Made by a program: the position numbers and the translations under genes. A stretch of DNA of 57,420 bases from a virus: positions 1 through 57,420 of IMG/VR virus record IMGVR_UViG_3300045049_000062. One strand, given 5' to 3'. Below are positions 7,128-15,221 of the stretch, one piece after another (the stretch's first letter is position 1; each line of letters begins with the position of its first letter). The notes beneath the pieces were generated by a model that had not been told where the DNA came from, did not search any database, and saw nothing but the letters and a program-made list of their open reading frames with translations.

Positions 7128-8419
7128 CCTTTAATTGGTTGAAGTTGGCTCATATCTATTGTCTGTTTCAGGCCACGTCTTTGGATCGATCGCGGATCTA
7201 ACGTCGCTCGCACAGGCCCTGCAACTTGCGGCAGGTCGTGTACAGTATCTCTGAATTCATTTCCTACTAGGGACACGTTCTTCCACACTGCCTTAACTTG
7301 TTCACTAAACGCAGCGCTACTCTGAGCGTTCATTGCGACTTCGATCTTAGTATTTCGTTTGTCGCACACGCGAATTAGCCATTGATACATGGCAATATTC
7401 CAATCATGCCATCTAAACCACGGACTTTCCTGATTCTCAGGAGCACGGAATTCACGTAGCCAGAACAAAGCGTTCTCCATGTTGTCATCGTTCTTGTAAC
7501 AGTTAAAGGCGTATGTGACTGGCTTGACTATGTACTTGAAGAAGTACGTACTGAAGTTGATGTTGAAGACATCGGTATAACTCGACATCAACAGTTGAAT
7601 ATCGTGATCGAATTTATCTTTCCATTCTTGTGCAGTGCCATCAGATTTATGACGCAGAGGACTAATCATTCCGAAATAAGGAAGGTCACGCGTTGGATCA
7701 TCGTTGTGAGCCTTCAACATGCGCTTGCTAACCTCGTTTAGTTCTAGATACAGATGACTGTTGGCCGCGATCTGTTCGTACGTACCTACTGCTAAATCAC
7801 ATGCCGATGCCACATACTCCTGCAGAATAGAAAAATGCACAACATTTGCCCCGGTCGCACCCCACACGATGTCGTTGCTTCTGTTGTATACGTTCATGTG
7901 TAAGCGACCATCCCCCATTGCGGCATCAAAGCTAGCAATCACGTTACACGGAACGTCTTTCCCATTCTTCTGGGCAGCAGGAATGTCAATTGTTGGATCC
8001 CACATTCCAAGAACTACTCGTCGATCCTCATTATTTGCACGAAGTGCCGGTATGATATAGTCGTCTAGCTGGTCGTATCCAAAATGATTTGCCCACCTAT
8101 GCCCATACCCTCCGTGAAACGTCTTTCCATCGTCAGAGAAGTTTCCAATTTGGCTTGAAAAGTAAGACACACTTTCAACATCATGTTGTCCTGCCAGCAT
8201 CCATAGACTTTCGAACAAATGGAATGCAGGATTGGCGTCACGGATTGGATCGAATGAGACTCTGTACTGAGGTCTTGTCCACATGATTGTGGCTGGACCC
8301 TTAAATCTACGTACTGGCCCATTACGACTAGCTGTTTCGATATAGTTGCCGGTCTTATTCAGTTCTGTAAGAACAGCTTGCAGCCCACGATCTGGGGTTG
8401 TTCCCTTCACGACTTTCAT
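7124..8419 (-). CDS. Thymidylate synthase family protein, possible dUMP hydroxymethylase
   Basis: 431 residues, longer than typical bacterial ThyA (about 264). Family landmarks in order: FHLFESLWMLAG (67-78, with the conserved Glu), YGHRW (105-109), the catalytic Cys158 in DVPCN, RSNDIVWG (180-187) for phosphate binding, Asn192 in GATGANVVHFS where uracil-specific enzymes keep Asn, and NSHLYL (220-225). It uses dUMP with methylene-tetrahydrofolate, making either dTMP or, in phages with modified thymine, 5-hydroxymethyl-dUMP. The neighbouring hypermodification-type genes favour hydroxymethylation, but motif reading cannot separate the two activities. The extra C-terminal region is unassigned. 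Confidence 0.85.
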   Translation of the reverse strand: MKVVKGTTPDRGLQAVLTELNKTGNYIETASRNGPVRRFKGPATIMWTRPQYRVSFDPIRDANPAFHLFESLWMLAGQHDVESVSYFSSQIGNFSDDGKTFHGGYGHRWANHFGYDQLDDYIIPALRANNEDRRVVLGMWDPTIDIPAAQKNGKDVPCNVIASFDAAMGDGRLHMNVYNRSNDIVWGATGANVVHFSILQEYVASACDLAVGTYEQIAANSHLYLELNEVSKRMLKAHNDDPTRDLPYFGMISPLRHKSDGTAQEWKDKFDHDIQLLMSSYTDVFNINFSTYFFKYIVKPVTYAFNCYKNDDNMENALFWLREFRAPENQESPWFRWHDWNIAMYQWLIRVCDKRNTKIEVAMNAQSSAAFSEQVKAVWKNVSLVGNEFRDTVHDLPQVAGPVRATLDPRSIQRRGLKQTIDMSQLQPIKG

Positions 8420-8428
8420 TATTTCGCC

Positions 8429-8944
8429 TTAGTTCATGTTTATGTGTTGGACTACAGTCTTAGCGTAGTTCTCTAACGCTTCGAGCGTGCTGTACCCTCT
8501 AAGATTGAAGGTATATCCATCACGAGATGGTTCCTCAAACAACTTCGCAGTATCTGGGAATCGCGATTGTTCTGGGGTGATTGTATTCATCCAGATCTTT
8601 ACATGGTTGAACTGGAACGGCAATTCTGTGCGAATGGCCCAATCGTACGTTCTACGAGTTCGTTCTGTGGGATTTACGAAGTCGACGATTACTGTCTTGT
8701 TTAGGTTCCACATATTTTCACCACTGACTACTGTCGGTGGTTCTGCCAGCGCGATAGCAGCTAGACGCCCCATTCGCCACGCTTGTATGGCTCGATCATC
8801 ATCTGTGAATTTCAAATCTGTGCTAATAGAAGAGCGCACCACATCCGCATTAATGCGTGCCCCTCCAATCAATTTATGAATCATGTCTCCCAAAGTGGTC
8901 TTTCCACTTCCGGGCAAACCAAAGAGTGTGATTACAGTTTTCAT
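8429..8944 (-). CDS. Adenylylsulfate-kinase-like P-loop kinase
   Basis: 171 residues. Walker A is GLPGSGKT at 9-16. Then come NADVVR (32-37), DLKFTDDDRAIQAWRMGRLA (43-62), VDFVNPTERTRR (87-98) and a late SRFPDTAKLFEEP (127-139). This order follows APS kinase (CysC): GxxGSGKST, DGDxxR, lGFsxxDRxexxRRxgevA, FxSPxxxxR and the late GF(T)xxxxPYExP lid. APS kinase phosphorylates adenylyl sulfate to PAPS, the sulfate donor of sulfotransferases, and a sulfotransferase lies in this operon at 13490-14332. The alternative is a 5-hmdUMP or 5-hmdU-DNA kinase, since phage base-modification loci also use P-loop kinases. Confidence 0.7.
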   Translation of the reverse strand: MKTVITLFGLPGSGKTTLGDMIHKLIGGARINADVVRSSISTDLKFTDDDRAIQAWRMGRLAAIALAEPPTVVSGENMWNLNKTVIVDFVNPTERTRRTYDWAIRTELPFQFNHVKIWMNTITPEQSRFPDTAKLFEEPSRDGYTFNLRGYSTLEALENYAKTVVQHINMN

Positions 8945-8964
8945 GTTCTTACTTTACACATTGA

Positions 8965-9204
8965 TTATTCTTGATCTTCGCGACTTACTGTGATGCAAAC
9001 TTGCCTAGTGCCATCTGCCTTGCGATCGATAAAGACGACATCCACCTTCCTCTTGTCACCTTCTGGTAAATGGACTTCTATATTTGATGGTTTGGGATTA
9101 CGTATTTCCTCTTCCATGCGTGTGATTAGACGCTCCAACGCTCCGTTGTCGCGACCGTAATATGCGTTCATTGCTTCCGTAAGATTACGGCTCTTTTGAT
9201 CCAT
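8965..9204 (-). CDS. Small hypothetical protein
   Basis: 79 residues: an N-terminal helical, charged half (ALERLITRMEEEI) and a C-terminal strand-rich half (RKVDVVFIDRKADG, RQVCITVSRE). No recognised family. It lies between the APS-kinase-like gene and a small Cys-containing gene in the minus operon. Confidence 0.55.
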   Translation of the reverse strand: MDQKSRNLTEAMNAYYGRDNGALERLITRMEEEIRNPKPSNIEVHLPEGDKRKVDVVFIDRKADGTRQVCITVSREDQE

Positions 9205-9240
9205 GTACTTCTGCCTTTGTTGGTGACACTGTGAATCAAA

Positions 9241-9495
9241 TTACGTGCCGTTGTTTGCTTCTAGCAGAAGACGGAGCGCCTCTTTTCCAGCGTGCTGTCC
9301 GCACAGATGTTTCCCATTTATGACATAGGAGCTGCTCTGTGCACAAAGATTAGATCCACGAGTACGCCAATTGTCATGTGTTGTTTTCTCTGCTTCGCAT
9401 CTTGGAGTGGGTGGTCTTGGAACTGGTGCTATTAGCTGTTTGATTTCAGTCTTAGGAACCTGCATAGCGTGATCGCGGTTCGCCTTCTCCTCCAT
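9241..9495 (-). CDS. Small hypothetical Cys/His protein
   Basis: About 84 residues if started at the ATG at 9495; an ATG at 9465 would reduce the overlap with the gene upstream from 44 to 14 bases. Neither has a strong ribosome-binding site. The C-terminal part (NLCAQSSSYVINGKHLCGQHAG) has two Cys and a His that might bind metal. Function unknown. Confidence 0.5.
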   Translation of the reverse strand: MEEKANRDHAMQVPKTEIKQLIAPVPRPPTPRCEAEKTTHDNWRTRGSNLCAQSSSYVINGKHLCGQHAGKEALRLLLEANNGT

Positions 9496-10423
9496 ACAAT
9501 CTACAGATCTTGTCGTATTCGCATAGGCAGTTTGAGACATTTGGCATGCTGAGGTCTGCAAACCCTGTTCTGTAGTCATCTGTCCACCACTTTGGGTTGA
9601 TAAGTTCTTTTGCTCTTTCATTCATTAGTCCCCTAAGTTTAATCATGTACGGGTTGAGTTTTGCACCGCGAATCTCTGCCCTTTTGCCGCCACTAATTAA
9701 GCGAGCCATTCCGCGAGTAGTGCCAGGACCTGGACTGGTATACGTATGAACGTCAGGTGCGCGTCCTAACCATCTGTTGGAGTATGACAAATCTACAGCT
9801 ACTTGATAGGCCATGAACGCTCCCCACCCATGACACTTTGTCATCTGTCCAACAAAAGCTTCCATCGACGTATGAGCTGCTTTGTTCAATTTTTCCCGAT
9901 TACGCCACAGTCCTTCTATGCCGAAGTACGGAATGTAGTAGACCTTGCGGGTATCTGGAACCTTTGCCCCTTGTGGAAACACTGAGTTTACTATGTATGC
10001 TCCTGTGATTACTTTCTCTTTGCGATCTGCACGTTCGGCCAATACACGATACAGTTTTGCTGCACTATAGAGTTCGTAGGGCCATGCACGTTCTTTGAGA
10101 CACTCGGCCAACGTGTCAGGCCAATTGATCAAACGTGAAATGGCTAGCATTAGCCATAGATTCTCGTTTTTCTCAAATGGTTTGATTACGTTGTTGATGA
10201 TCCATTCGCTGACCGTATCCAGTTCTCTGTAGATGTTGCAGAACCTGTAGTTGCGCAACATTGGATCCTTAGTCCATGGTCGTTCTTTCTTCAGAACGAA
10301 ACGCCGTAGATATATCTTGTGCCGCTCAATCCAAAATTTGACAATGCTATCGAGCTGATTTTGTTCTTCTGGTTTGAATAGAAAGTCATCAGTGTTATCA
10401 AACAACTCAACTTGCTTTGACAT
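9452..10423 (-). CDS. DNA thymidine hypermodification protein (aGPT-PPlase / 5-hmdU kinase helical-domain superfamily)
   Basis: 323 residues, nearly all helical. Recognisable blocks of the alpha-glutamyl/putrescinyl-thymine pyrophosphorylase superfamily: a WIERHKIYLRR helix, RPWTKDPML, YRFCNIYREL (59-68), LINWPDTLAE (98-107), CHGWGAFMAYQ (197-207), GPGTTRGMARL (232-242), CLCEYDK (299-305) and GEGEPRSRY (312-320). In phages such as M6, ViI, phiW-14 and SP10, members of this superfamily work on 5-hydroxymethyl-dU in DNA, where the hydroxymethyl is activated and replaced by an amino acid or amine. Which clade (kinase-associated or transferase) applies here cannot be decided by eye. The operon also encodes a thymidylate synthase homologue and a P-loop kinase. 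Confidence 0.82.
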   Translation of the reverse strand: MSKQVELFDNTDDFLFKPEEQNQLDSIVKFWIERHKIYLRRFVLKKERPWTKDPMLRNYRFCNIYRELDTVSEWIINNVIKPFEKNENLWLMLAISRLINWPDTLAECLKERAWPYELYSAAKLYRVLAERADRKEKVITGAYIVNSVFPQGAKVPDTRKVYYIPYFGIEGLWRNREKLNKAAHTSMEAFVGQMTKCHGWGAFMAYQVAVDLSYSNRWLGRAPDVHTYTSPGPGTTRGMARLISGGKRAEIRGAKLNPYMIKLRGLMNERAKELINPKWWTDDYRTGFADLSMPNVSNCLCEYDKICRLYGGEGEPRSRYAGS

Positions 10424-11159
10424 ATCCCTGCTCTTTTTGATACGCAGCCAGAAGGGACGGTGTTCCCAAGTTAACGAACGTCCCGTCTAGTTCGTAGCTT
10501 TCAGCTTCTATTTGCGTGTTGATAACATCGCTCAACTTCAGTTCCTTTGAGCCGCATTCTTGTTGTGCGTCGTAGACTGCGAATCTGAATAGATCTATTG
10601 ATCTGAACCAATATGCTCCCACATTAATCATGTCGCCAGCGGCTACACCACCTTCTGTTATCCGAACTGTTCCCTTTCTTGAGACAGTTGCTGCATCCGG
10701 CGTGTCGTGCTGTGCGGTAATCGTATACACGACTGCGTCCGTTTCCTTTAGAACTGCATGCTGTCTGATGGCGTCTAATTGTGATTTACCGTTGTTCATC
10801 CTTACGAAGCAGTCACTATCTAGTAACAACAAGCTGTCGCTTCCACGCCAGCTTAGAGTAGCCGCGACTGCACTCCATACAGGCCCTGCATTGACTAGAT
10901 CTGGCACGTAGATGGTCTCTAACCAGTCGCAGTGACTTCGTTCTACATGTTTACGAAACGCTGACTGTGTTACGAATGACACTAGATGTGAACTTCCTAC
11001 AAATCCTAATCCCAGCTTGCGTGCCACGTACTCATACATACAGGATACATGGTCGTATGTAGACGCATTTTCGTTAACCGGGATAAATGGCTTTGGCACT
11101 GTATGTCCGTCTCTAACGAACCTAGAACCAGCACCTGCCCCCATCAACATGATGATCAT
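10407..11159 (-). CDS. Nucleotidyltransferase (sugar-phosphate NTP transferase-like)
   Basis: 250 residues. Start chosen at 11159, where ATGA overlaps the upstream stop. The N-terminus MIIMLMGAGAGSRF...VPKPF is the GxGxR...PKP signature of nucleoside triphosphate-sugar nucleotidyltransferases, and LLLLDSD (110-116) supplies the metal-binding Asp. Such enzymes condense an NTP with a phosphorylated sugar, choline or similar group. The GAYWFRSIDLF and FVNLGTPSLLAAY segments near the end fit the family's second half. With the adjacent NTase-kinase fusion it probably makes an activated donor for the glycosyltransferases upstream. Sugar and nucleotide are unknown. Confidence 0.8.
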   Translation of the reverse strand: MIIMLMGAGAGSRFVRDGHTVPKPFIPVNENASTYDHVSCMYEYVARKLGLGFVGSSHLVSFVTQSAFRKHVERSHCDWLETIYVPDLVNAGPVWSAVAATLSWRGSDSLLLLDSDCFVRMNNGKSQLDAIRQHAVLKETDAVVYTITAQHDTPDAATVSRKGTVRITEGGVAAGDMINVGAYWFRSIDLFRFAVYDAQQECGSKELKLSDVINTQIEAESYELDGTFVNLGTPSLLAAYQKEQGYVKAS

Positions 11160-12637
11160 ACTTCTTTCACCCATTCTTCGTAGAGCTCTTCTGCCTTGTT
11201 TAGAAGACGTCGAACTCGTTTCGCATTGTCCCTGTGCAGCGGCAGCATACTGTAGAACAGCAGAGCAGTCGCACCCAACAGGACTGTACGCTCTAGGCCG
11301 TAGACCTTTGTCACATACTCGTCGATTCTGCGACCAATGAAGACCGCTGCGTTCGCTTCCTTTTCGTTCGGAGGCATGTTCGCAACGATCAAATCGTAAC
11401 ACGCATATGTCGAGTGGTAGATCTTTGCTACATCGTACAGCTGACTGCCGAGTATGGCACCCCGAGGATCGATCACGTGGATGTTGTCGGTCCGTTGGTC
11501 ATACAGAATGTTCGAGAAGCAGAGGTCGCCGTGCACATACGAGAGAGTGTGCTCGTAGTTTTGTTGGCGCATCCATGAGATAACATGTTTGGCGTGTACC
11601 TTGTATGGCTCACGCAGTAGCTCGACTCGCCCCTCGCTCTTCGTCAACAGCATTGGATCGTCGAACACCCAATCGTTGGTATTGGCTCGGAACTCACGTC
11701 TCGCAGTCTCGAGGAACAACGATAGCTTGTTCCAGATGTTGTTCCACCACTCCAATGGATGACGACCGTACACCAGCAGTTCTGCCAACGACGGAGCAGC
11801 AATGTATTCCATTTCATAGGAATTGACGTCCACCTGACGGACACGAGGTGTGTACATCTGGAGAGCTGGTGGGATGTTCGCGTACCATCCGGTCTCTGCG
11901 GCAATGCGATCCGCGGTACTCTTCTTCACCAGATTGCCTCGTGCGTTCAACGAGATCGTGTTGAAGTGCCGTGTTGACAACAGATTGCGTTTGGAGCGGT
12001 AGTAGGTGCTCAGGTGGCCGAAATCGAACCAATTGCTCTCGTCGACTTGGACCTCGAACTTCGAAGCCTCCGCCATCGCCTTGTCGTACGCATACACAGC
12101 CGAGTCTGTGATCAGGTCTTCCACCTTCACGAGATAGCTGAACTTGCCTACGAACACACCACGTTCACCACGCTGCCAGTTGAATGGTGTGTACTCCTCG
12201 CTTGTGATCGCAATCCCGGACGGGCCACCCAGAACTGAAGACGACAGCAGTGTGTCTCCGTTCAGAACGTGGATCATCCACTGATCGTCGATGAACAGGC
12301 TTCTCTCTGCGCCACAAAGTGGCGTGTCGAGCCAAAACTTGAAGATGTCGACCAGCTTGTCGTGCGTCTCCTTCATATCGGCTGTGTCCATCTCGTAGAT
12401 TGACACTTCCTTGTTCATGTAGTTGCCGACGATGTCTGTGATCATTGGCTCTGTGCCCGGAGGCACAGCAATGAACACGTGACGCATTCCCTGAATCTTG
12501 AAGGCTTCCTCCACCTGCTTACGCAGCAAAGTATCTGGCCCAATCGGCACAGCACACGCCGGGATCTTGGCACCGAACTCTGCTTGCAGTTCGGGGTCTG
12601 CGTATGCTGCGCTGAGAATAAAGAGTACGCTCTTCAT
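11156..12637 (-). CDS. Nucleotidyltransferase-like domain fused to APH/choline-kinase-like domain
   Basis: 493 residues from the ATG at 12637 (ATGA overlap). The N-terminal half has an NTase layout, with HVLNGDTLL (123-131) for the metal Asp, but lacks a clear GxGxR loop at the start (MKSVLFILSAAYADPE), so this half may be inactive or divergent. A linker with FDFGHLSTYYRSKRNLLSTRHFN is typical of capsule-type NTase-kinase fusions. The C-terminal half is aminoglycoside-phosphotransferase-like: VHGDLCFSNIL (368-378) as catalytic loop and VIDPRG (388-393) as metal-binding DxR/G. It may phosphorylate and activate a small alcohol or sugar. Adjacent genes are a second NTase and a glycosyltransferase. 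Confidence 0.78.
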   Translation of the reverse strand: MKSVLFILSAAYADPELQAEFGAKIPACAVPIGPDTLLRKQVEEAFKIQGMRHVFIAVPPGTEPMITDIVGNYMNKEVSIYEMDTADMKETHDKLVDIFKFWLDTPLCGAERSLFIDDQWMIHVLNGDTLLSSSVLGGPSGIAITSEEYTPFNWQRGERGVFVGKFSYLVKVEDLITDSAVYAYDKAMAEASKFEVQVDESNWFDFGHLSTYYRSKRNLLSTRHFNTISLNARGNLVKKSTADRIAAETGWYANIPPALQMYTPRVRQVDVNSYEMEYIAAPSLAELLVYGRHPLEWWNNIWNKLSLFLETARREFRANTNDWVFDDPMLLTKSEGRVELLREPYKVHAKHVISWMRQQNYEHTLSYVHGDLCFSNILYDQRTDNIHVIDPRGAILGSQLYDVAKIYHSTYACYDLIVANMPPNEKEANAAVFIGRRIDEYVTKVYGLERTVLLGATALLFYSMLPLHRDNAKRVRRLLNKAEELYEEWVKEV

Positions 12638-13500
12638 AGTAGCTCGTTCTTGTTCCTTGTTGTGTCGATGCCCCACTTCTTGAGGAGGGCTGCGGTCATC
12701 TTGTTCTCGCTTTCACGAGACGCTTCTTTGTTGAAGGCTTTGCGCCAAGCGACACGGACTTCCTTTCGTGGGATGCTGTCCTTGTATGCTTTCTGCTGCA
12801 CTTCAACGATGCCTGGATACCGCTTGGCAAGCTTCTCAGCATCACGATCGGACTTCTCGATTGTGCGCTCTTCGGTCATGCCACCGTGCTTAGCGAATTG
12901 CTGATCGACCAGCAGACGATAGCTCACGATGTTGCGGTATCCAAGCTGCAGGAGTTGCAGAGTGTAGTCCATGTCCTCGCGAGTACCCATGGAACCGAGC
13001 CTGCACTTCTTCTGGATGATCTTCGTTTGATAACCAAGCACGTACATCATGCGCGTGTTGATCTGCCAGCGGAAGTTCTTCTCCTGCGCTCCCATGCGAG
13101 CAGCAATGCCCGCGTGTGCGTAGTGTTCCAACGCCCGCTCGAAGTTGAGCCACGAACGATTGCCACCTTCGTGGTCGTTCGGAATGGTGATCAGCTTCTT
13201 CTCGGCGAAGGTAGGTCGATAGCAGAAGCGGAGATCATCATCCAGCATGACCATACGGTCGTACCGACATTGCTCAATGATCCATGCACGTTTCTGTGCG
13301 ATGTTCTTCACATCGTCCGGCTGGATCAGCACTGGAACCTCGTACTTGCGCTCCAGTTTCTTTGCTTCTTCCTTGACACACACTAGGACTACACGGCCCT
13401 TCTTCACACCACTACTAAGTGGAATGCGGGCAAGCGTTGTCTGTGCTTTCAACCGTCTGTAAGTTGGGATGTAGATGATAGTGTCATCCTTATATGCCAT
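12634..13500 (-). CDS. TET-associated-glycosyltransferase-like (TAGT) glycosyltransferase, copy 1
   Basis: 288 residues. GT-A features: IPTYRR near the start, VVLVCVKEE, a VMLDDDLRF metal/nucleotide-sugar motif (84-92), and TREDMDYTLQLL for the catalytic acidic region. The HYAHAGIAARMGAQ and INTRMMYVLGY segments match the TAGT family, which adds sugars to hydroxymethylated bases in phage DNA. The start at 13500 overlaps the sulfotransferase stop by 11 bases. Two further related enzymes lie upstream in the operon. The expected acceptor is a hydroxymethylated base in phage DNA; a protein or surface glycan is possible. Confidence 0.75.
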   Translation of the reverse strand: MAYKDDTIIYIPTYRRLKAQTTLARIPLSSGVKKGRVVLVCVKEEAKKLERKYEVPVLIQPDDVKNIAQKRAWIIEQCRYDRMVMLDDDLRFCYRPTFAEKKLITIPNDHEGGNRSWLNFERALEHYAHAGIAARMGAQEKNFRWQINTRMMYVLGYQTKIIQKKCRLGSMGTREDMDYTLQLLQLGYRNIVSYRLLVDQQFAKHGGMTEERTIEKSDRDAEKLAKRYPGIVEVQQKAYKDSIPRKEVRVAWRKAFNKEASRESENKMTAALLKKWGIDTTRNKNELL

Positions 13501-14332
13501 GTTTCTTCCTCAGTTCTTCGAGCTGACGCAGATAGCCGTCAGCACGGTCCATCTGCTCTGCGGCAGCCTCGCGCCAGTATCCACATTGTTCAGGCACAGA
13601 GAGATTGCGAACATCTCCACATGGATCGTACTTATACCATGGATGGGTGTTTCGCTCGATCACGTTCAGATGACGACCACGCGCGATTTCTGCTGTGGCT
13701 GGCATCTGATACCCGAACAGGATGAAGTCCATCTCATAGATATCATGGATGCGTTCCAACACATCCTCAGCGATATCCGACAGGCCAAGGCGCGACGGTA
13801 GCTTGTATTTACCGTGTTCCTTTTCGTGTCCGAGTTCCTTGTACTCGATTCCGGCTAGACGGCACACATTTCGCCAGTCACGGTACAGATTCTCGTGCCT
13901 TCCGATGTAGTCAGCAATACACTTGTTCCCCTCGTAGAAGAAGTAATACTGCGGGCAGAAGTGCGTGAACTCCCAGTCGTAGCGCACGTTGGCACGCGTC
14001 AGGTGCTTGCGCGCCCACTCGTTGAACTCCGCATTGACTTGATCTGGATGCTGCCTGCGATATTCGTCCCATGCGCTGAACAGACGATCGTACGGATGAC
14101 GCACGAATCCGAAGGTGAAGTACTCCTTCAGATTGATGCGCGGCCACACTGTCTTGAGCTCTGCGGCTGGCACATGGAACAGTTCCACAACGCGATCGAT
14201 TCCAGCGAAGTACCGCTGGTACTCCAGTTGGTATTCGTTGGTGTCGTACTCGAAGAGAGCTCGACGGATGCTCGTTCCTGCTGCCTTCGGGTTATGCAAG
14301 AACATGAACTTCTTGTGGTCACTGATAATCAC
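13490..14332 (-). CDS. Carbohydrate-type sulfotransferase
   Basis: 280 residues, GTG start at 14332 with AAGAGG seven bases upstream. The N-terminal FMFLHNPKAAGTSIRRAL carries the 5'-phosphosulfate-binding loop (K16, G19-T20-S21), and FGFVRHPYDRLFSAW (75-89) is the 3'-phosphate-binding motif RxPxxRxxS. This is the arrangement in HNK-1/dermatan-type carbohydrate sulfotransferases (Sulfotransfer_2). They move sulfate from PAPS to a sugar hydroxyl. It lies between two glycosyltransferase genes, overlapping both neighbours (11 and 14 bases), and an APS-kinase-like gene is in the same operon. A sulfated glycan product is likely; whether on DNA, virion or host is unknown. Phage-encoded examples are unusual. 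Confidence 0.84.
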   Translation of the reverse strand: MIISDHKKFMFLHNPKAAGTSIRRALFEYDTNEYQLEYQRYFAGIDRVVELFHVPAAELKTVWPRINLKEYFTFGFVRHPYDRLFSAWDEYRRQHPDQVNAEFNEWARKHLTRANVRYDWEFTHFCPQYYFFYEGNKCIADYIGRHENLYRDWRNVCRLAGIEYKELGHEKEHGKYKLPSRLGLSDIAEDVLERIHDIYEMDFILFGYQMPATAEIARGRHLNVIERNTHPWYKYDPCGDVRNLSVPEQCGYWREAAAEQMDRADGYLRQLEELRKKHGI

Positions 14333-15221
14333 TGAGGAGCCTCTTCAAATATGCCTTGTCTTTGCCTTGGAACTTGAGCTCCTCGGCCAACAGTTTCTTG
14401 CCCTTCTCCATGAACTTGGCACGCTTCTCCGGATCGAGATCCAATCCAGGCGCATTCATGAAGTCCACACGCAGAAACGACGCAACGTGCTGAGCCTGCT
14501 TGCCGCGCTTGATGAGACCTGGAAACAATACCATCTGTCTCAGGAAAGAGTCCAGCACATCTTCCTTCTTGCGTTGTGAGCCAGCACCGCTCTTGTCCTT
14601 CGGATCGAAGGCAGTACTCCACAGAAAGCGGTAGTCGATCACCGACTTGTATCCGGCAGTCAACACATACAGATTGTGGATGGTGTCAATGCCCCAGATG
14701 TTCCGTGTAGCTGCCTTATCCACCAGACGCAACAGCACATCCACATCGTAGCCAGCAAGACACACGCACTTGTGATTGTAGCGTTGCATCCCGTACTGTG
14801 CGATAGCATCCTTGTGTCGGAAGTAAGGACCAGCCCCGACCATCGAGTGCTCCTTGAAGAGCTTCGGTGCGTCTTTCAACAGCCACTTATCGGTAATCGA
14901 AGGATCGTCACGACCAGATAGGTGCTTCTTCTGTTCCTCGTCCCATGCAAACAGGCCGAGATCGTCTTCCAGCACCAGAGCGTACTTGCCGCCTTGACGT
15001 TGATGATGCTCGAACGTCTTGTAGCGTTTACGTTCCAAGTGAATGTCGTCCGACGTACCAAGGAACGAGAGCCCCTTACCGTAGTCTTCTGCCTTGTGCG
15101 CTTTGATCTCTGAACGTGGGCACACCATCGTGATGTGCTTGCGTGCTTCTGGTGAGACGTACTTCAACGTCTTCTGTTTACCTACTCGTCCTCGAGTTAG
15201 GAGGTAGATTCCATAGCTCAT
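14319..15221 (-). CDS. TAGT-like glycosyltransferase, copy 2
   Basis: 300 residues from the ATG at 15221, which overlaps the HNH-like gene's stop (ATGA). It shares the layout of the other two glycosyltransferases: an IYLLTRGRVG start, HITMVCPRSE (29-38), then a YALVLEDDLGLF motif (80-91) with the acidic pair of GT-A enzymes. The C-terminal 100 residues (KKEDVLDSFLRQM...) diverge, and the DYTLQLL motif of copies 1 and 3 is replaced by IWGIDTIHNLYVL. It probably uses a nucleotide sugar; acceptor unknown. Divergence from copies 1 and 3 suggests it attaches a different sugar or position. Confidence 0.68.
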   Translation of the reverse strand: MSYGIYLLTRGRVGKQKTLKYVSPEARKHITMVCPRSEIKAHKAEDYGKGLSFLGTSDDIHLERKRYKTFEHHQRQGGKYALVLEDDLGLFAWDEEQKKHLSGRDDPSITDKWLLKDAPKLFKEHSMVGAGPYFRHKDAIAQYGMQRYNHKCVCLAGYDVDVLLRLVDKAATRNIWGIDTIHNLYVLTAGYKSVIDYRFLWSTAFDPKDKSGAGSQRKKEDVLDSFLRQMVLFPGLIKRGKQAQHVASFLRVDFMNAPGLDLDPEKRAKFMEKGKKLLAEELKFQGKDKAYLKRLLSDYQ

